64,000 nt of DNA, taken from the NCBI RefSeq assembly GCF_900111275.1, contig NZ_FOGR01000003.1:310001-374000 (forward strand). The letters run 5' to 3'. Positions 51,609-61,397 of the stretch are shown one piece after another (positions within the stretch are counted from its first letter, which is position 1; each line of letters starts with the position of its first letter). A model generated the notes under the pieces. It made no database searches and was not told the DNA's origin. It worked only from the letters and a program-made list of their open reading frames with translations. The translations under genes and the position numbers were made by a program. Origin of the DNA: Rhizobium sp. NFR03. Its GTDB lineage: Bacteria > Pseudomonadota > Alphaproteobacteria > Rhizobiales > Rhizobiaceae.

Positions 51609-53801
51609 TTACATCGCGTCGATCTTGCCGATGCTCCAGAACATCGTCTCGCCCGAGCTATCGTCCACACCGTCATTGTCGGTCACGACGAAGCCGGTTC
51701 CGGCTTCATCGATCGTAAAGCCCTCGACCTTATCGAGAACATAGCCGTTGAGCTTCTTCAGGTCAGGAAGCAGATCGCGAAACTCTTCCTTGGCGACGAC
51801 CGGCAGCGGGCCGCCGATTTTGGCGGGCTTCAACGCGCTCAGCGCCACGCGATAGATTTTCTTCAGCTTTGCAGCCTGACCCACGAGGTTGTCGCGCTCG
51901 ATGACATAGGCGTAGTTGCCGTGAATGGTGATTTCGGAGAGACCGACCCAGCCATCACCCTTCTTCTCCAGCGGATAGCGCACCGCGCCCCATTCCTCGG
52001 ACTTCGGATTGTAGGAGACAAGCTTGACGAAGCCCTTCTCGTCGTCCTTCCATTCGCGCTGCACGGCCATCCACAGCGTGGTGTCGTCGCCCTCGCCCGC
52101 CACGGTGATGCCTTCGAAGCCGTAGCGTGTCTCGGATGCACGCAAGGCTTCCGGCAACGCGATTTCCTTCTTGATCTGGCCCTTCGCGTTTACCTGATAC
52201 AGCGCATGCGGCACCAGCTTGTCGGAATTTCCCTCCGACGCGAGCCAGAAGCCGTCGGCCGTTGCGACGATACCCTCGATATCGAGCTTCTGTGCGGGTG
52301 CGCCGTCGCGGGTGATCGTCAGCGCATCCGTGATCTCGGCCGGGGTCTTTGTCGTGTCGATGGTGAAGATGCGCGGTTCGGCGCCATAGACGGAGTCGCT
52401 GACGGCATAGAGCTTGCCCGGCTGGCCGGGAACCGCGGACAGGCCGGACAGTGCGCCGAAGCCGATCGGCACGCCGTCCTTCTCTACGGAACGGATCTGC
52501 GGATAGGCCGGCTGGCCCTCCTTGCGCTCGTAGATCATGACATGCGAGCGCGCCGCACCGTCCTCGACAAGATCCGCCTCATTGGCGGTCACCAGCAGGT
52601 TGCGGGCGGGAATGGCAACGCCGCCTTCCGGCGAGATGCCCGAGGGGAGCAGCTGCAGCAGTTCAGGTTCAGCGCCCGTATCCTTGTAGACGCCGACGAG
52701 CGATGCCCGTTCCGCCAGCACGAAGAACAGCCGGTCTTGCCCGAACGTCGCGGCTTCCAGGCCCTCCGGCTCGATGCCCTTGGCAGCGGAGCGCTTCTCC
52801 GGGTAATGCCCGATGGCAGCGGCGGCATGCTCGAGGCTTGCTGCGGCCTCGTAAAGCACCTTGCCGCTCGTGTCGAAGATGGTGAAGCTGCGCGAGCCAC
52901 CCTTCCAGTCGCCCTCGTTGGCAACGACCAGCCTGTCGTCATCGAGCCACTTCACCGCGTCCGGCTCCCGCGCCACACCCTTCAGCGATCCTGTGAAGGA
53001 GAGCTTGCCGTCGCGCTTCGTATCGACCTTGTCCAGATCCACGGTGCCGGCCGAGAAATGCGAAACGACGTCACCCGAGCGACCGTCGAGAATGACGATA
53101 TGGTTGTTCTCCTGCAAGGTCAGCGCGATCTGATCCTTGCCGTTGAAGGACACGAATTCCGGCTCCGGATCGTCACCGCCGACCGCGGCAAGACCGGTTA
53201 GCGAGACGTGGCGGATCGTCGCGCAATCCGGCGTGCCATCGGCGAGCTTCACGATGACGAGGTCGCCCGCCGGCATCTGCGGCAGCGCTCCGTCGTTCAC
53301 CTTCTCGTCGCGCTCGTTCTCGATGGCGATGGCGGCAATCGTGCGGTCCTTGTTCACCGCGACCGAATCGGGCTGGCCGCCAAGTTCGCAGCTTGAGGTA
53401 ACCTTGCGGCCGGCAATATCGACCGCGGCGAGAACGCCCGACGGGTTGGCGTGGTCGGGGCTCGTGTTGACGGCGACGAGCGCCTTCGTTCCGGCGACGG
53501 TGACCGATGTCGGCTCGCCATCGAAGGAGACGATGCCGCCGGCCTTCGGTGCGGATGCATCCGTGATATCGATGAAGCCAATGGCCTTCAGCGGGCTATC
53601 GGAATAGATCAGCGTGTTGCCGTCTTCCGTGGCGGTCACGATCTCGGCCGACGTCACGGTCTTGCGGTCGGTCCCGGCCGGCAGATTGTCCGCGACAGCA
53701 AAGGACGAGATGCGGTTGAAGACAGGTTCGGCAAAAGCACTGCCGGCAACCGAGGTCGCAAGCAGGGCCGCAAGTGCAGCGGTGACAGATACGGTTTTCA
53801 T
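51609..53801 (-). CDS. secreted esterase-like / phytase-like beta-propeller protein
   Basis: 730 residues. A signal peptide (to about residue 24, SAFA-EP) sends it to the periplasm. The N-terminal 330 residues repeat beta-propeller-like blades (VTVAGTKALVAVNTS, VSFNGKDQIALTLQENNHIV). The C-terminal half (about 360-720) fits the esterase-like activity of phytase domain (PF13449 type), with GIEPEGLEAATFG and FTIDEAGTGFVVTDNDG. Together they suggest a phosphoesterase for organic phosphate. A perfect Pho box 94 bases upstream supports induction under phosphate starvation by PhoB. Enzyme specificity is not visible. Confidence 0.85.
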   Translation of the reverse strand: MKTVSVTAALAALLATSVAGSAFAEPVFNRISSFAVADNLPAGTDRKTVTSAEIVTATEDGNTLIYSDSPLKAIGFIDITDASAPKAGGIVSFDGEPTSVTVAGTKALVAVNTSPDHANPSGVLAAVDIAGRKVTSSCELGGQPDSVAVNKDRTIAAIAIENERDEKVNDGALPQMPAGDLVIVKLADGTPDCATIRHVSLTGLAAVGGDDPEPEFVSFNGKDQIALTLQENNHIVILDGRSGDVVSHFSAGTVDLDKVDTKRDGKLSFTGSLKGVAREPDAVKWLDDDRLVVANEGDWKGGSRSFTIFDTSGKVLYEAAASLEHAAAAIGHYPEKRSAAKGIEPEGLEAATFGQDRLFFVLAERASLVGVYKDTGAEPELLQLLPSGISPEGGVAIPARNLLVTANEADLVEDGAARSHVMIYERKEGQPAYPQIRSVEKDGVPIGFGALSGLSAVPGQPGKLYAVSDSVYGAEPRIFTIDTTKTPAEITDALTITRDGAPAQKLDIEGIVATADGFWLASEGNSDKLVPHALYQVNAKGQIKKEIALPEALRASETRYGFEGITVAGEGDDTTLWMAVQREWKDDEKGFVKLVSYNPKSEEWGAVRYPLEKKGDGWVGLSEITIHGNYAYVIERDNLVGQAAKLKKIYRVALSALKPAKIGGPLPVVAKEEFRDLLPDLKKLNGYVLDKVEGFTIDEAGTGFVVTDNDGVDDSSGETMFWSIGKIDAM

Positions 53802-53894
53802 GAGACATCCCCTCGGCGTTCAAGCGGCGGTTCAAGCCGCGTAGCCGCTTGCATCCTTGCGCGCGGCACATGCCGAGGTTTCTGGAGCGCCCGC

Positions 53895-53912
53895 ATGACA
53901 GGGGAATGACAG
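53895..53912 (-). promoter_or_regulatory. Pho box (PhoB binding site)
   Basis: On the minus strand CTGTCAT-TCCC-CTGTCAT, two exact copies of the heptamer separated by four bases, the rhizobial and enterobacterial Pho box. It lies 94 bases upstream of the phytase-like gene and points towards it. Confidence 0.85.
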
Positions 53913-53915
53913 AGA

Positions 53916-53944
53916 CGAAAAAGGCCCGGGAAAACCCGGGCCTG
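53916..53944 (-). terminator. intrinsic terminator of the HU gene
   Basis: On the minus strand AGGCCCGGG-TTTT-CCCGGGCCT followed by TTTTCG. It lies about 120 bases behind the HU gene and just before the Pho box, isolating the two units. Confidence 0.75.
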
Positions 53945-54062
53945 AAGAGAGGGGCGCTGTATGAGAAGCCTCCCCGGCCAGGCCATACAATACAGGGACA
54001 GACCCGTGATTGCGTAGCCCGGCGATAAAGAGGGCGAAGCGATCGGCTTCGCCCGAAAATGC

Positions 54063-54338
54063 TCAGGAGTTCACAGCGTCCTTGAGGCCCTTGCCGGCCG
54101 CAAACTTCGGAACGTTGCGAGCAGGGATATCGACTTCCGCACCGGTGGAGGGGTTGCGGCCCTTGGAGGCTTCGCGGCGGCTCACGGTGAAGTTGCCGAA
54201 GCCGACGAGGCGAACGTCGCCGCCGTTCTTCAGTTCACCCTGGATCACGTCGAACAGAGCTTCGACAGACGCTGCTGCCTCTTTGTTCGTGATGCCGGCC
54301 TTTTCGGCAACAGCCGATACGAGCTCATTCTTGTTCAT
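54063..54338 (-). CDS. hupB: HU family DNA-binding protein
   Basis: 91 residues, starting MNKNELVSAVAEKAGITNKE, with the DNA-binding arm containing GRNPSTGAEVDIPAR and the C-terminal KFAAGKGLKDAVN. This is the typical HU nucleoid protein; no IHF-specific features. It compacts DNA as a dimer. Like in many alphaproteobacteria it follows lon on the same strand, but a terminator between them makes it an independent unit. Confidence 0.96.
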   Translation of the reverse strand: MNKNELVSAVAEKAGITNKEAAASVEALFDVIQGELKNGGDVRLVGFGNFTVSRREASKGRNPSTGAEVDIPARNVPKFAAGKGLKDAVNS

Positions 54339-54465
54339 GTTTCCACCCTTTCAACTTGGTCCGAAACCACTTGTTTTCGGGCGGCCGCGCCAGTGTCGCA
54401 GCGGTCGCCTTGGCAACCCAATCGCGCCGAATGCCCGGAAATGCAAGGCTTTGCGGTGCATTTTA

Positions 54466-54496
54466 CGAAAAAAGACCGGCGCGAGGGCCGGTCTTC
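54466..54496 (-). terminator. intrinsic terminator downstream of lon
   Basis: On the minus strand AAGACCGGCC-CTCGC-GCCGGTCTTTTTTCG: a strong stem with six T. It ends the lon transcript about 120 bases after the stop. Confidence 0.85.
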
Positions 54497-54575
54497 CACT
54501 GTTTAAGCGATGAATGACGGTGCGAGCACGCTCTCATGACACCTTTGAATCGGCCCCGCCGCCAGCGACAGGCCT

Positions 54576-54606
54576 CCCGGAGAGACAGCGAAGCCGCCTC
54601 TCCGGG
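54576..54606 (-). other. hairpin directly behind lon
   Basis: CCCGGAGAG and CTCTCCGGG around a 13-base loop, 10 bases after the lon stop, without T run; probably an mRNA-stabilising structure ahead of the true terminator. Confidence 0.4.
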
Positions 54607-54615
54607 TGATGTCAC

Positions 54616-57036
54616 TCAGTGAGCAAAGCCCGTCGTGGTTTCGTCCGTATCGGCCGCAACCTTGACCGGGGTGACGTTCTTCGCCGGATCCCATTCGATG
54701 GCTTCCGGCATGCGGACCAGAGCGTGCTTCAAAACTTCGCCGATCAGCGACACGGGGATGATCTCCATGTTGTTCTTCACATTGTCCGGAATCTCCGCCA
54801 GATCCTTGGCGTTCTCTTCCGGAATGAGCACCTTCTTGATCCCCCCACGAAGAGCTGCAAGCAGCTTTTCCTTGAGGCCGCCGATCGGCAGAACCCGGCC
54901 GCGCAAGGTGATCTCACCCGTCATGGCCACGTTCTTGTCGACCGGAATGCCCGTCATGATCGAGACGATGGCGGTTGCCATCGCGACGCCTGCCGATGGG
55001 CCGTCCTTCGGGGTTGCCCCTTCGGGAACGTGGACGTGGATGTCGCTCGTGTCGAAACGCGGCGGCTCGATGCCGAAGTCGATCGCACGCGAGCGGACAT
55101 AGGACGCCGCTGCCGAAATCGATTCCTTCATCACGTCCTTCAGGTTGCCCGTCACCGTCATGCGGCCCTTGCCGGGCATCATCACGCCTTCGATCGTCAG
55201 CAGTTCGCCGCCGACCTCGGTCCAGGCCAGACCCGTGACCACGCCCACCTGGTCAGTGCGCTCGGCTTCGCCATGGCGGAAGCGCGGAACGCCCAGATAG
55301 TCGTTGATATTCTCGGCCGTCACCTGAATGCTCGTGGCCTTGCCCTTGAGGATTTCGGTCACTGCCTTGCGGGCGAGCTTCATAAGCTCGCGCTCGAAGG
55401 AGCGAACGCCCGCCTCGCGGGTATAGGTCTGGATCACCGCCATCAGCGCGCCGTCCGTCACCGAGAATTCGGCAGGCTTCAGGGCGTGATCGGCGATGGC
55501 CTTCGGCAGGAGGTGCCGCTTGGCGATCTCCAGCTTTTCCTCTTCCGTGTAGCCGGCAATACGGATGACTTCCATACGGTCCATCAAGGGCGCAGGGATG
55601 TTCAGCGTGTTCGCCGTCGTGATGAACATCACGTTCGAAAGGTCGTATTCGACCTCCAGATAGTGGTCCATGAACGTTGCGTTCTGTTCCGGATCGAGCA
55701 CCTCGAGAAGCGCCGACGACGGATCGCCACGGAAGTCCTGACCCATCTTGTCGATTTCATCGAGCAGGAACAGCGGGTTGGACTTCTTGGCCTTCTTCAT
55801 CGACTGGATGACCTTGCCGGGCATCGAGCCGATATAGGTGCGGCGGTGACCGCGGATTTCCGCCTCGTCCCGAACGCCACCGAGTGCCATGCGGATGTAT
55901 TCACGGCCTGTAGCCTTGGCGATGGAGCGGGCAAGCGAGGTCTTGCCGACGCCCGGAGGACCGACGAGGCACAGGATCGGCCCCTTGATCTTCTGCGAAC
56001 GCGCCTGCACGGCCAGATACTCGACGATCCGTTCCTTGACCTTGTCGAGGCCGAAGTGATCGAGCTCAAGCACCTTTTCGGCGGCATTGAGGTCGGTCTT
56101 GACCTTCGACTTCTTGTTCCACGGAATGCCCGTCAGCCAGTCCAGATAATTGCGCACGACGGTGGCTTCCGCCGACATCGGGCTCATCTGGCGCAGCTTC
56201 TTCATCTCGGCGTCGGCTTTTTCCCGCGCTTCCTTGGAGAGCTTGGCCTTGTTGATCTTGTCTTCCAGTTCGGCCATCTCGTCGCGGCCTTCCTCGCCGT
56301 CGCCGAGTTCCTTCTGGATCGCCTTCATCTGTTCGTTGAGGTAGTATTCGCGCTGGGTCTTCTCCATCTGGCGCTTGACGCGCGAGCGGATGCGCTTCTC
56401 GACCTGAAGAACGGAGATCTCGCCTTCCATGAAGCCGAGCGCCTTTTCAAGGCGTCCCTTCACGCTCGTCGTTTCCAGCATTTCCTGCTTCTCGACGATC
56501 TTGATGGAGAGATGCGAGGCGACCGTATCGGCCAGCTTCGAGTAGTCCTCGATCTGGCTGGCAGCACCGACAACCTCGGGCGAAATCTTCTTGTTGAGCT
56601 TCACGTAGCTCTCGAACTCGGAGACAACGGAGCGCGACAGCGCCTCGATCTCGACCGGGTCCTCGGCAGGTTCGGCCAGCGGATGCGCCATCGCCTCGTA
56701 GAATTCCTCACGGCGCGTATAGCCGTCGATTTCCGCGCGCGAGCGGCCCTCGACCAGCACCTTTACGGTGCCGTCAGGCAGCTTCAAGAGTTGAAGCACG
56801 TTGGCGATGGTGCCGATCTGGTAGATCGCAGAGGGCTCCGGATCGTCATCGCCGGCGTTGATCTGGGTGGCAAGCATGATCTGCTTGTCGGTGCCCATGA
56901 CCTCTTCCAAGGCACGGATCGACTTTTCGCGACCCACGAAGAGGGGCACGATCATATGGGGGAACACCACGATGTCACGCAGGGGAAGGACTGGGAAGGT
57001 CCCGCTCTCGGCTGCCGGAGACGTTTTGTTCGTCAT
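54616..57036 (-). CDS. lon: ATP-dependent protease Lon
   Basis: 806 residues from MTNKTSPAAESGTFPVLPLRD; a longer frame would add 26 residues over the ribosome site (GGAAAGGAAATGAC). N-terminal LAN domain, coiled-coil region, AAA+ module with Walker A GPPGVGKTS and Walker B FLLDEIDKM, and protease with the Ser681-Lys724 dyad (PKDGPSAGVAMATA and GGLKEKL). It degrades misfolded proteins and cell-cycle regulators such as CcrM and DnaA in alphaproteobacteria. It follows clpX/clpP in the usual order, here interrupted by the AraC and YbhB genes. Confidence 0.97.
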   Translation of the reverse strand: MTNKTSPAAESGTFPVLPLRDIVVFPHMIVPLFVGREKSIRALEEVMGTDKQIMLATQINAGDDDPEPSAIYQIGTIANVLQLLKLPDGTVKVLVEGRSRAEIDGYTRREEFYEAMAHPLAEPAEDPVEIEALSRSVVSEFESYVKLNKKISPEVVGAASQIEDYSKLADTVASHLSIKIVEKQEMLETTSVKGRLEKALGFMEGEISVLQVEKRIRSRVKRQMEKTQREYYLNEQMKAIQKELGDGEEGRDEMAELEDKINKAKLSKEAREKADAEMKKLRQMSPMSAEATVVRNYLDWLTGIPWNKKSKVKTDLNAAEKVLELDHFGLDKVKERIVEYLAVQARSQKIKGPILCLVGPPGVGKTSLARSIAKATGREYIRMALGGVRDEAEIRGHRRTYIGSMPGKVIQSMKKAKKSNPLFLLDEIDKMGQDFRGDPSSALLEVLDPEQNATFMDHYLEVEYDLSNVMFITTANTLNIPAPLMDRMEVIRIAGYTEEEKLEIAKRHLLPKAIADHALKPAEFSVTDGALMAVIQTYTREAGVRSFERELMKLARKAVTEILKGKATSIQVTAENINDYLGVPRFRHGEAERTDQVGVVTGLAWTEVGGELLTIEGVMMPGKGRMTVTGNLKDVMKESISAAASYVRSRAIDFGIEPPRFDTSDIHVHVPEGATPKDGPSAGVAMATAIVSIMTGIPVDKNVAMTGEITLRGRVLPIGGLKEKLLAALRGGIKKVLIPEENAKDLAEIPDNVKNNMEIIPVSLIGEVLKHALVRMPEAIEWDPAKNVTPVKVAADTDETTTGFAH

Positions 57037-57490
57037 GTCATTTCCTTTCCGTCCCGTTTCCGGGAGCGTTACCCGAAGCACTTCAAGGGTGCTTCCGGTC
57101 ATCACTTTTTCCACTGTCAGAAGTGGAGGTTGCGAGACCCGTTTTCAACCCTTCGACGGCCTGACCCAGCTGCAATCGAAGCGTATCGCACAGTAGAGGC
57201 TACGTTGCTGTCGCGGACCTTGCCGCGCATCTCGACGCCTCATGATTCGAACCTCCGGCACACGACACGAAACCGTCATATCATCGCGCTGCCGGGGTGA
57301 TTTAGCAATGCTGTTATCAGCAGCCGGGCATGGGAACGCACGGATGTCCGCAATTTGGGGAGTGAACGAACACCTTGTGCCTCCTTGCCCGATCTGCGAC
57401 CGTGCAATGCAGCGAACCTGATTGGCGGGACCTCCTTCGCCTCCATCAACTCTTCGATCCGGAGCCTGCGTGAACCTTCATTCCCGCCCT
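57037..57490. other. spacer between lon and the AraC regulator gene
   Basis: About 450 bases between divergent genes, which should carry both promoters. A small palindrome CCACT-GTCAGA-AGTGG lies at 57111-57126. I found no convincing sigma-32 or sigma-70 hexamer pair and no gene. Confidence 0.45.
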
Positions 57491-58288
57491 ATGGAAGAGG
57501 CCTCCGAAACAGGCGGCGTCATATTGCTGTCAATCAGCCAAGCCACGGCGGCAACCTTTCCGGATCTCTTTATCGGGCTCGCCTTCCTGTGCTTCATCGA
57601 GGTTGGCTCCAAGCGCGTGACATGCCCGGTCAACGGAGAGATTATCGGCTGCGAGGGAGACCTCCTCGTCTTTCCGCCCGGCTCCATCGTGACATTGGAG
57701 AATCGCCCGGTATTGAACGCCACCTACCGCGCCGAGGGCGTCTACTTCTCACAGGAGCTTCTCGACTCGGTCTTTCCCGAGCAGCATCCGCGGTCAGCCC
57801 CTTCCGGCATCCACATCATCCGGGCCGAACCGCATCGGCCGGGCGCCATTCTCGACATCATACGGGAAACACTGTCGGCAACGGGCCTGCCGCCCGCAAT
57901 CCGGCGTCATCGCCTGCTCGAACCTCTCATCTGGCTGCGGCATCAGGGCGTGCGTCTGCCCGCCCAAGCGGATCATCAGCCCATGATCCGCTTGCGCCAT
58001 CTGCTGGAGACGGATCTGAGCCATCCCTGGCGGGCATCCGAAGTCGCGGACCATTTTGCCATGAGCGAGGCGACCCTTCGTCGCTGGCTTGGGCGATCGG
58101 AACAGGGATTTTCAAAGATCCTGCAGAACACCCGGCTGGAGAAGGGGCTCGCGCTGGTCCAGACGACGGGACTGCCTGTCTCGCAGATCGCGCTCGAATG
58201 CGGCTTCAAAACGCAGTCCCACTTTTCCGATGCTTTCCGGAAGCGGTTCGGCATCCAGCCCCGCGCGATTCGTATCGCCAGCGATTGA
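57491..58288 (+). CDS. AraC family transcriptional regulator
   Basis: 265 residues from ATG 57491; GTG 57470 is an alternative with a few extra residues. The N-terminal part has cupin-like strands (GDLLVFPPGSIVTLENRPV). The C-terminal double helix-turn-helix is complete: WRASEVADHFAMSEATLRRWLGRSE and VSQIALECGFKTQSHFSDAFRKRFG. Its ligand is unknown. It is transcribed towards the YbhB gene 97 bases downstream, which may be its target. Confidence 0.88.
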   Translation: MEEASETGGVILLSISQATAATFPDLFIGLAFLCFIEVGSKRVTCPVNGEIIGCEGDLLVFPPGSIVTLENRPVLNATYRAEGVYFSQELLDSVFPEQHPRSAPSGIHIIRAEPHRPGAILDIIRETLSATGLPPAIRRHRLLEPLIWLRHQGVRLPAQADHQPMIRLRHLLETDLSHPWRASEVADHFAMSEATLRRWLGRSEQGFSKILQNTRLEKGLALVQTTGLPVSQIALECGFKTQSHFSDAFRKRFGIQPRAIRIASD

Positions 58289-58385
58289 GCGTTTTTCGAC
58301 AAATTTTGAAGGTCGGACGAAAGTGGCATCCGCTGCGGAAGGTTAGTCTGAGGTGTCTTGAACCATCTTCAGAAAGGACAGAAGC

Positions 58386-58967
58386 ATGTCTTCCGCATTT
58401 ATGAACCGCCGGTCGATCCTCATGGGGCTGGCCATGCTCGGGGCCATTTCCGTGCTCGGGGGTGCCGCCACGCGGGCCGAGGCGCAGGAGTTTCGGGTAA
58501 CGAGCACGTCCATGAGCGAGGGCAGCCAGCTCTCTTCCGCTCAGGTCTTCAAGGGATTTGGCTGCGACGGCGGCAACACGTCTCCGCAACTTGCCTGGTC
58601 GGGGGCGCCGGCGGGTACCAAGAGCTTCGCCATCACGGCCTATGATCCGGACGCGCCGACAGGATCGGGATGGTGGCACTGGAACATCGTCGATATCCCG
58701 GCAGCAGAGACCGAGGTTGCCGCTGGCGCAAGTAGCACGGAGGCTCTTCCCAAGGGCGCTGTCGAACTCAGGAACGACTATGGGATCGTCGGGTTTGGAG
58801 GCGCCTGCCCGCCTCCCGGTGCTGTCCATCGCTATATCTTCTCCGTGCACGCCCTCAATGTCGAAACACTGGATCTGCCGAAGGATGCCAGCAACGCCCT
58901 TGCAGGCTTCATGATCGGCAGCGCCACACTCGCCATCACGCGCCTGACGGCTGTTTACAACAGGTAG
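58386..58967 (+). CDS. secreted YbhB/YbcL (PEBP) family protein
   Basis: 193 residues. A twin-arginine-like start (NRRSILMGLAML) and hydrophobic core ending in AEA-QEF suggest an exported protein; the RR with S-I-L-M fits a Tat signal weakly. The mature part matches the Raf-kinase-inhibitor-like / PEBP fold, with SPQLAWSGAPAGTKSFAITAYDPDAP, the WWHWNIVDIPA motif and GACPPPGAVHRYIFSVHAL. The ligand is unknown. It has its own AGAAAGGACAGAAGC ribosome site and a strong bidirectional terminator behind it. Confidence 0.9.
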   Translation: MSSAFMNRRSILMGLAMLGAISVLGGAATRAEAQEFRVTSTSMSEGSQLSSAQVFKGFGCDGGNTSPQLAWSGAPAGTKSFAITAYDPDAPTGSGWWHWNIVDIPAAETEVAAGASSTEALPKGAVELRNDYGIVGFGGACPPPGAVHRYIFSVHALNVETLDLPKDASNALAGFMIGSATLAITRLTAVYNR

Positions 58968-58992
58968 GTCCCGCTCGACTTACCGACCCGGA

Positions 58993-59032
58993 AACGAAAA
59001 AGGGCCCGCATCGCTGCGAGCCCTTTTTCGTT
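58993..59032. terminator. bidirectional intrinsic terminator
   Basis: AACGAAAAAGGGC and GCCCTTTTTCGTT pair around a 14-base loop between the convergent YbhB and clpX genes, with T runs on both strands. Confidence 0.9.
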
Positions 59033-59045
59033 CGATAAATCCGGA

Positions 59046-60323
59046 TCAGGCCGAAACATTGGCCTTCTCGTCCGTGCGCTCCGAGTAGATGTAGAGCGGA
59101 CGGGCGGAACCCTTGACGACCTCGTCGGAGATGACGACTTCGCGAACGCCTTCGAGTGTCGGCAGTTCGAACATCGTGTCGAGCAGGATCTTCTCCATGA
59201 TCGAGCGAAGGCCGCGCGCGCCCGTCTTGCGGATGATGGCGCGCTTTGCGATTTCGCGCAGCGCATCCTCGTGGAACGTCAATTCCACATCTTCCATCTC
59301 GAACAGGCGCTGGTACTGCTTGATCAGCGCGTTCTTCGGCTCCGACAGGATCTGGATCAGCGCGTATTCATCGAGATCCTCCAGCGTCGCCAGCACGGGC
59401 AGACGGCCGATGAACTCCGGAATAAGGCCGAACTTCACCAGATCTTCCGGCTCCAGCTCGCGCAGGACTTCGCCGACGCGGCGATCTTCCGGCGCGCGGA
59501 CAGCAGCGCCGAAGCCGATCGAGGTCTTCTCGCCACGGGCGGAGATGATCTTGTCGAGGCCGGCAAAGGCACCGCCGCAGATGAACAGAATGTTCGTCGT
59601 ATCCACCTGCAGGAATTCCTGCTGGGGATGCTTGCGTCCGCCCTGCGGAGGAACCGAGGCCACGGTGCCTTCCATAATCTTCAGAAGCGCCTGCTGCACG
59701 CCCTCGCCCGAGACGTCCCTTGTGATCGAGGGATTGTCGGACTTGCGCGAGATCTTGTCGACTTCGTCGATGTAGACGATACCACGCTGGGCGCGCTCGA
59801 CATTGTAGTCGGCCGACTGAAGCAGCTTCAGGATGATGTTCTCGACGTCCTCGCCGACATAGCCGGCTTCGGTCAGCGTCGTCGCATCGGCCATCGTGAA
59901 AGGCACGTCGATGATGCGGGCGAGCGTCTGGGCGAGATAGGTCTTGCCGCAGCCGGTCGGGCCGACGAGCATGATGTTTGACTTGGCCAGCTCGATGTCG
60001 CTGCCCTTGGCGGAATGCGCCAGGCGCTTGTAATGGTTGTGGACGGCAACCGACAGGATGCGCTTGGCCTGCTGCTGGCCGATCACGTATTCGTCGAGAA
60101 CCTTGATGATTTCCTGCGGCGTGGGAACGCCATCGCGGGACTTCACCATCGAGGTCTTGTTTTCCTCGCGGATGATGTCCATGCACAGTTCGACGCATTC
60201 ATCGCAGATGAAAACGGTCGGTCCGGCAATCAGCTTCCGGACTTCGTGCTGGCTCTTGCCGCAGAAGGAACAATACAGGGTATTCTTAGAGTCACCGCCG
60301 TTGCTGCCGCTGACTTTGCTCAT
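59046..60323 (-). CDS. clpX: ATP-dependent Clp protease ATPase subunit ClpX
   Basis: 425 residues. The N-terminal zinc-binding domain has Cys18, Cys21, Cys40 and Cys43 (CSFC and CDEC). AAA+ core with Walker [13 protein letters not shown], Walker [10 protein letters not shown], the pore loop GYVGEDVEN and the IGF-type ClpP-docking loop region. It unfolds substrates for ClpP, including CtrA and other cell-cycle regulators in alphaproteobacteria. clpP lies upstream on the same strand after a 292-base spacer that likely has a separate promoter. Confidence 0.97.
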   Translation of the reverse strand: MSKVSGSNGGDSKNTLYCSFCGKSQHEVRKLIAGPTVFICDECVELCMDIIREENKTSMVKSRDGVPTPQEIIKVLDEYVIGQQQAKRILSVAVHNHYKRLAHSAKGSDIELAKSNIMLVGPTGCGKTYLAQTLARIIDVPFTMADATTLTEAGYVGEDVENIILKLLQSADYNVERAQRGIVYIDEVDKISRKSDNPSITRDVSGEGVQQALLKIMEGTVASVPPQGGRKHPQQEFLQVDTTNILFICGGAFAGLDKIISARGEKTSIGFGAAVRAPEDRRVGEVLRELEPEDLVKFGLIPEFIGRLPVLATLEDLDEYALIQILSEPKNALIKQYQRLFEMEDVELTFHEDALREIAKRAIIRKTGARGLRSIMEKILLDTMFELPTLEGVREVVISDEVVKGSARPLYIYSERTDEKANVSA

Positions 60324-60615
60324 TTCACTTTCCTTCCAGCACGCCGCGCGTCCCGTACGGGACGCAACGAACCACTCAAACCGCTCCGCAGACTGGCGCG
60401 CCGTTCAGCGTCAGTGCATTGCTTCCGGGAGTACGAACCGGCCGCATTCTCACGCGGACCGGCGGCAACTTCTCTCCCACCGAAAACCGAATGCTAAAAC
60501 GCGAGAACTCAAGATAGCATTAACGGTCGATAGTAACGGCTTTGGTCTCGGGATAAAGACCCTTGAAAGTTACAATTGTGTCACAAATGCATCATTCGCG
60601 ACACAAAAGCCATGA
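60324..60615. other. spacer between clpP and clpX
   Basis: 292 bases, with no frame of interest. It presumably carries a clpX promoter on the minus strand; none was recognised with confidence. Confidence 0.4.
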
Positions 60616-61248
60616 TCAACTTTCGACGGCCGATTCCATTGCCTCGCGAGAGGTGATGACCTTGTCGATCACACCCCAGGCAAGAGCCTCGTCCGACGTC
60701 ATAAAGTGGTCACGATCGAGCGTCTGTTCAACCTCTTCGTAGGTCCGTCCGCAATGCTTGACGTAAACCTCGTTCAGGCGACGCTTCATCTTCAGGATGT
60801 CGCGCGCATGACGCTCGATGTCGGAGGCCTGCCCCTGGAAACCGCCGGAGGGCTGGTGAACCATGATGCGGGCATTCGGCGTGGAGAAGCGCATGTCCTT
60901 ATGGCCGGCGGCCAGCAGCAGCGAGCCCATGGACGCAGCCTGACCGATGCAGAGCGTCGATACGGCCGGCTTGATGAACTGCATCGTATCGTAGATCGCC
61001 ATGCCGGCGGTGACGACGCCGCCCGGCGAATTGATGTAGATCGCGATTTCCTTCTTCGGGTTTTCAGCCTCGAGGAAGAGAAGCTGGGCGCAGACCAGCG
61101 TTGCCATATGATCTTCCACAGGGCCGGTGAGGAAGATGATGCGCTCCTTCAGGAGGCGCGAAAAGATGTCGTAGGATCGTTCGCCACGGTTGGTCTGCTC
61201 GACGACCATCGGCACGAGCGCCATAGCGGTATCAACGGGATTTGTCAT
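60616..61248 (-). CDS. clpP: ATP-dependent Clp protease proteolytic subunit
   Basis: 210 residues from [20 protein letters not shown]; the frame continues 37 codons upstream, but the family start and the promoter place it here. The catalytic triad Ser106 (GQAASMGS), His131 (MVHQPSGG) and Asp180 is intact. It forms the barrel of the ClpXP/ClpAP protease. A promoter with TTGAAG and CTATGT lies 70-100 bases upstream. Confidence 0.97.
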   Translation of the reverse strand: MTNPVDTAMALVPMVVEQTNRGERSYDIFSRLLKERIIFLTGPVEDHMATLVCAQLLFLEAENPKKEIAIYINSPGGVVTAGMAIYDTMQFIKPAVSTLCIGQAASMGSLLLAAGHKDMRFSTPNARIMVHQPSGGFQGQASDIERHARDILKMKRRLNEVYVKHCGRTYEEVEQTLDRDHFMTSDEALAWGVIDKVITSREAMESAVES

Positions 61249-61318
61249 GTCAGCCCTTCGTCTCATGAATGCGCGAACACTTCGCGTATCGGAATCATTC
61301 GAATATCTCTGCCCCTTT

Positions 61319-61348
61319 ACATAGAGTGTCAGAGGTAGGCACTTCAAG
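61319..61348 (-). promoter_or_regulatory. putative promoter of clpP
   Basis: On the minus strand CTTGAAG (61348-61342) and CTATGT (61324-61319) are 17 bases apart counted from TTGAAG. The extended -35 CTTGAA also fits the alphaproteobacterial heat-shock sigma-32 pattern. Confidence 0.5.
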
Positions 61349-61397
61349 TCGGCTGCCATCTATAACGTTAACGAGAGCCGCTTGCCCGAAAGTGGCG

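Noticed and set aside
54619-57300. Open plus-strand frame of 893 codons opposite lon
   Set aside because: Antisense shadow of lon; no recognisable domain, and it runs through the lon promoter region.
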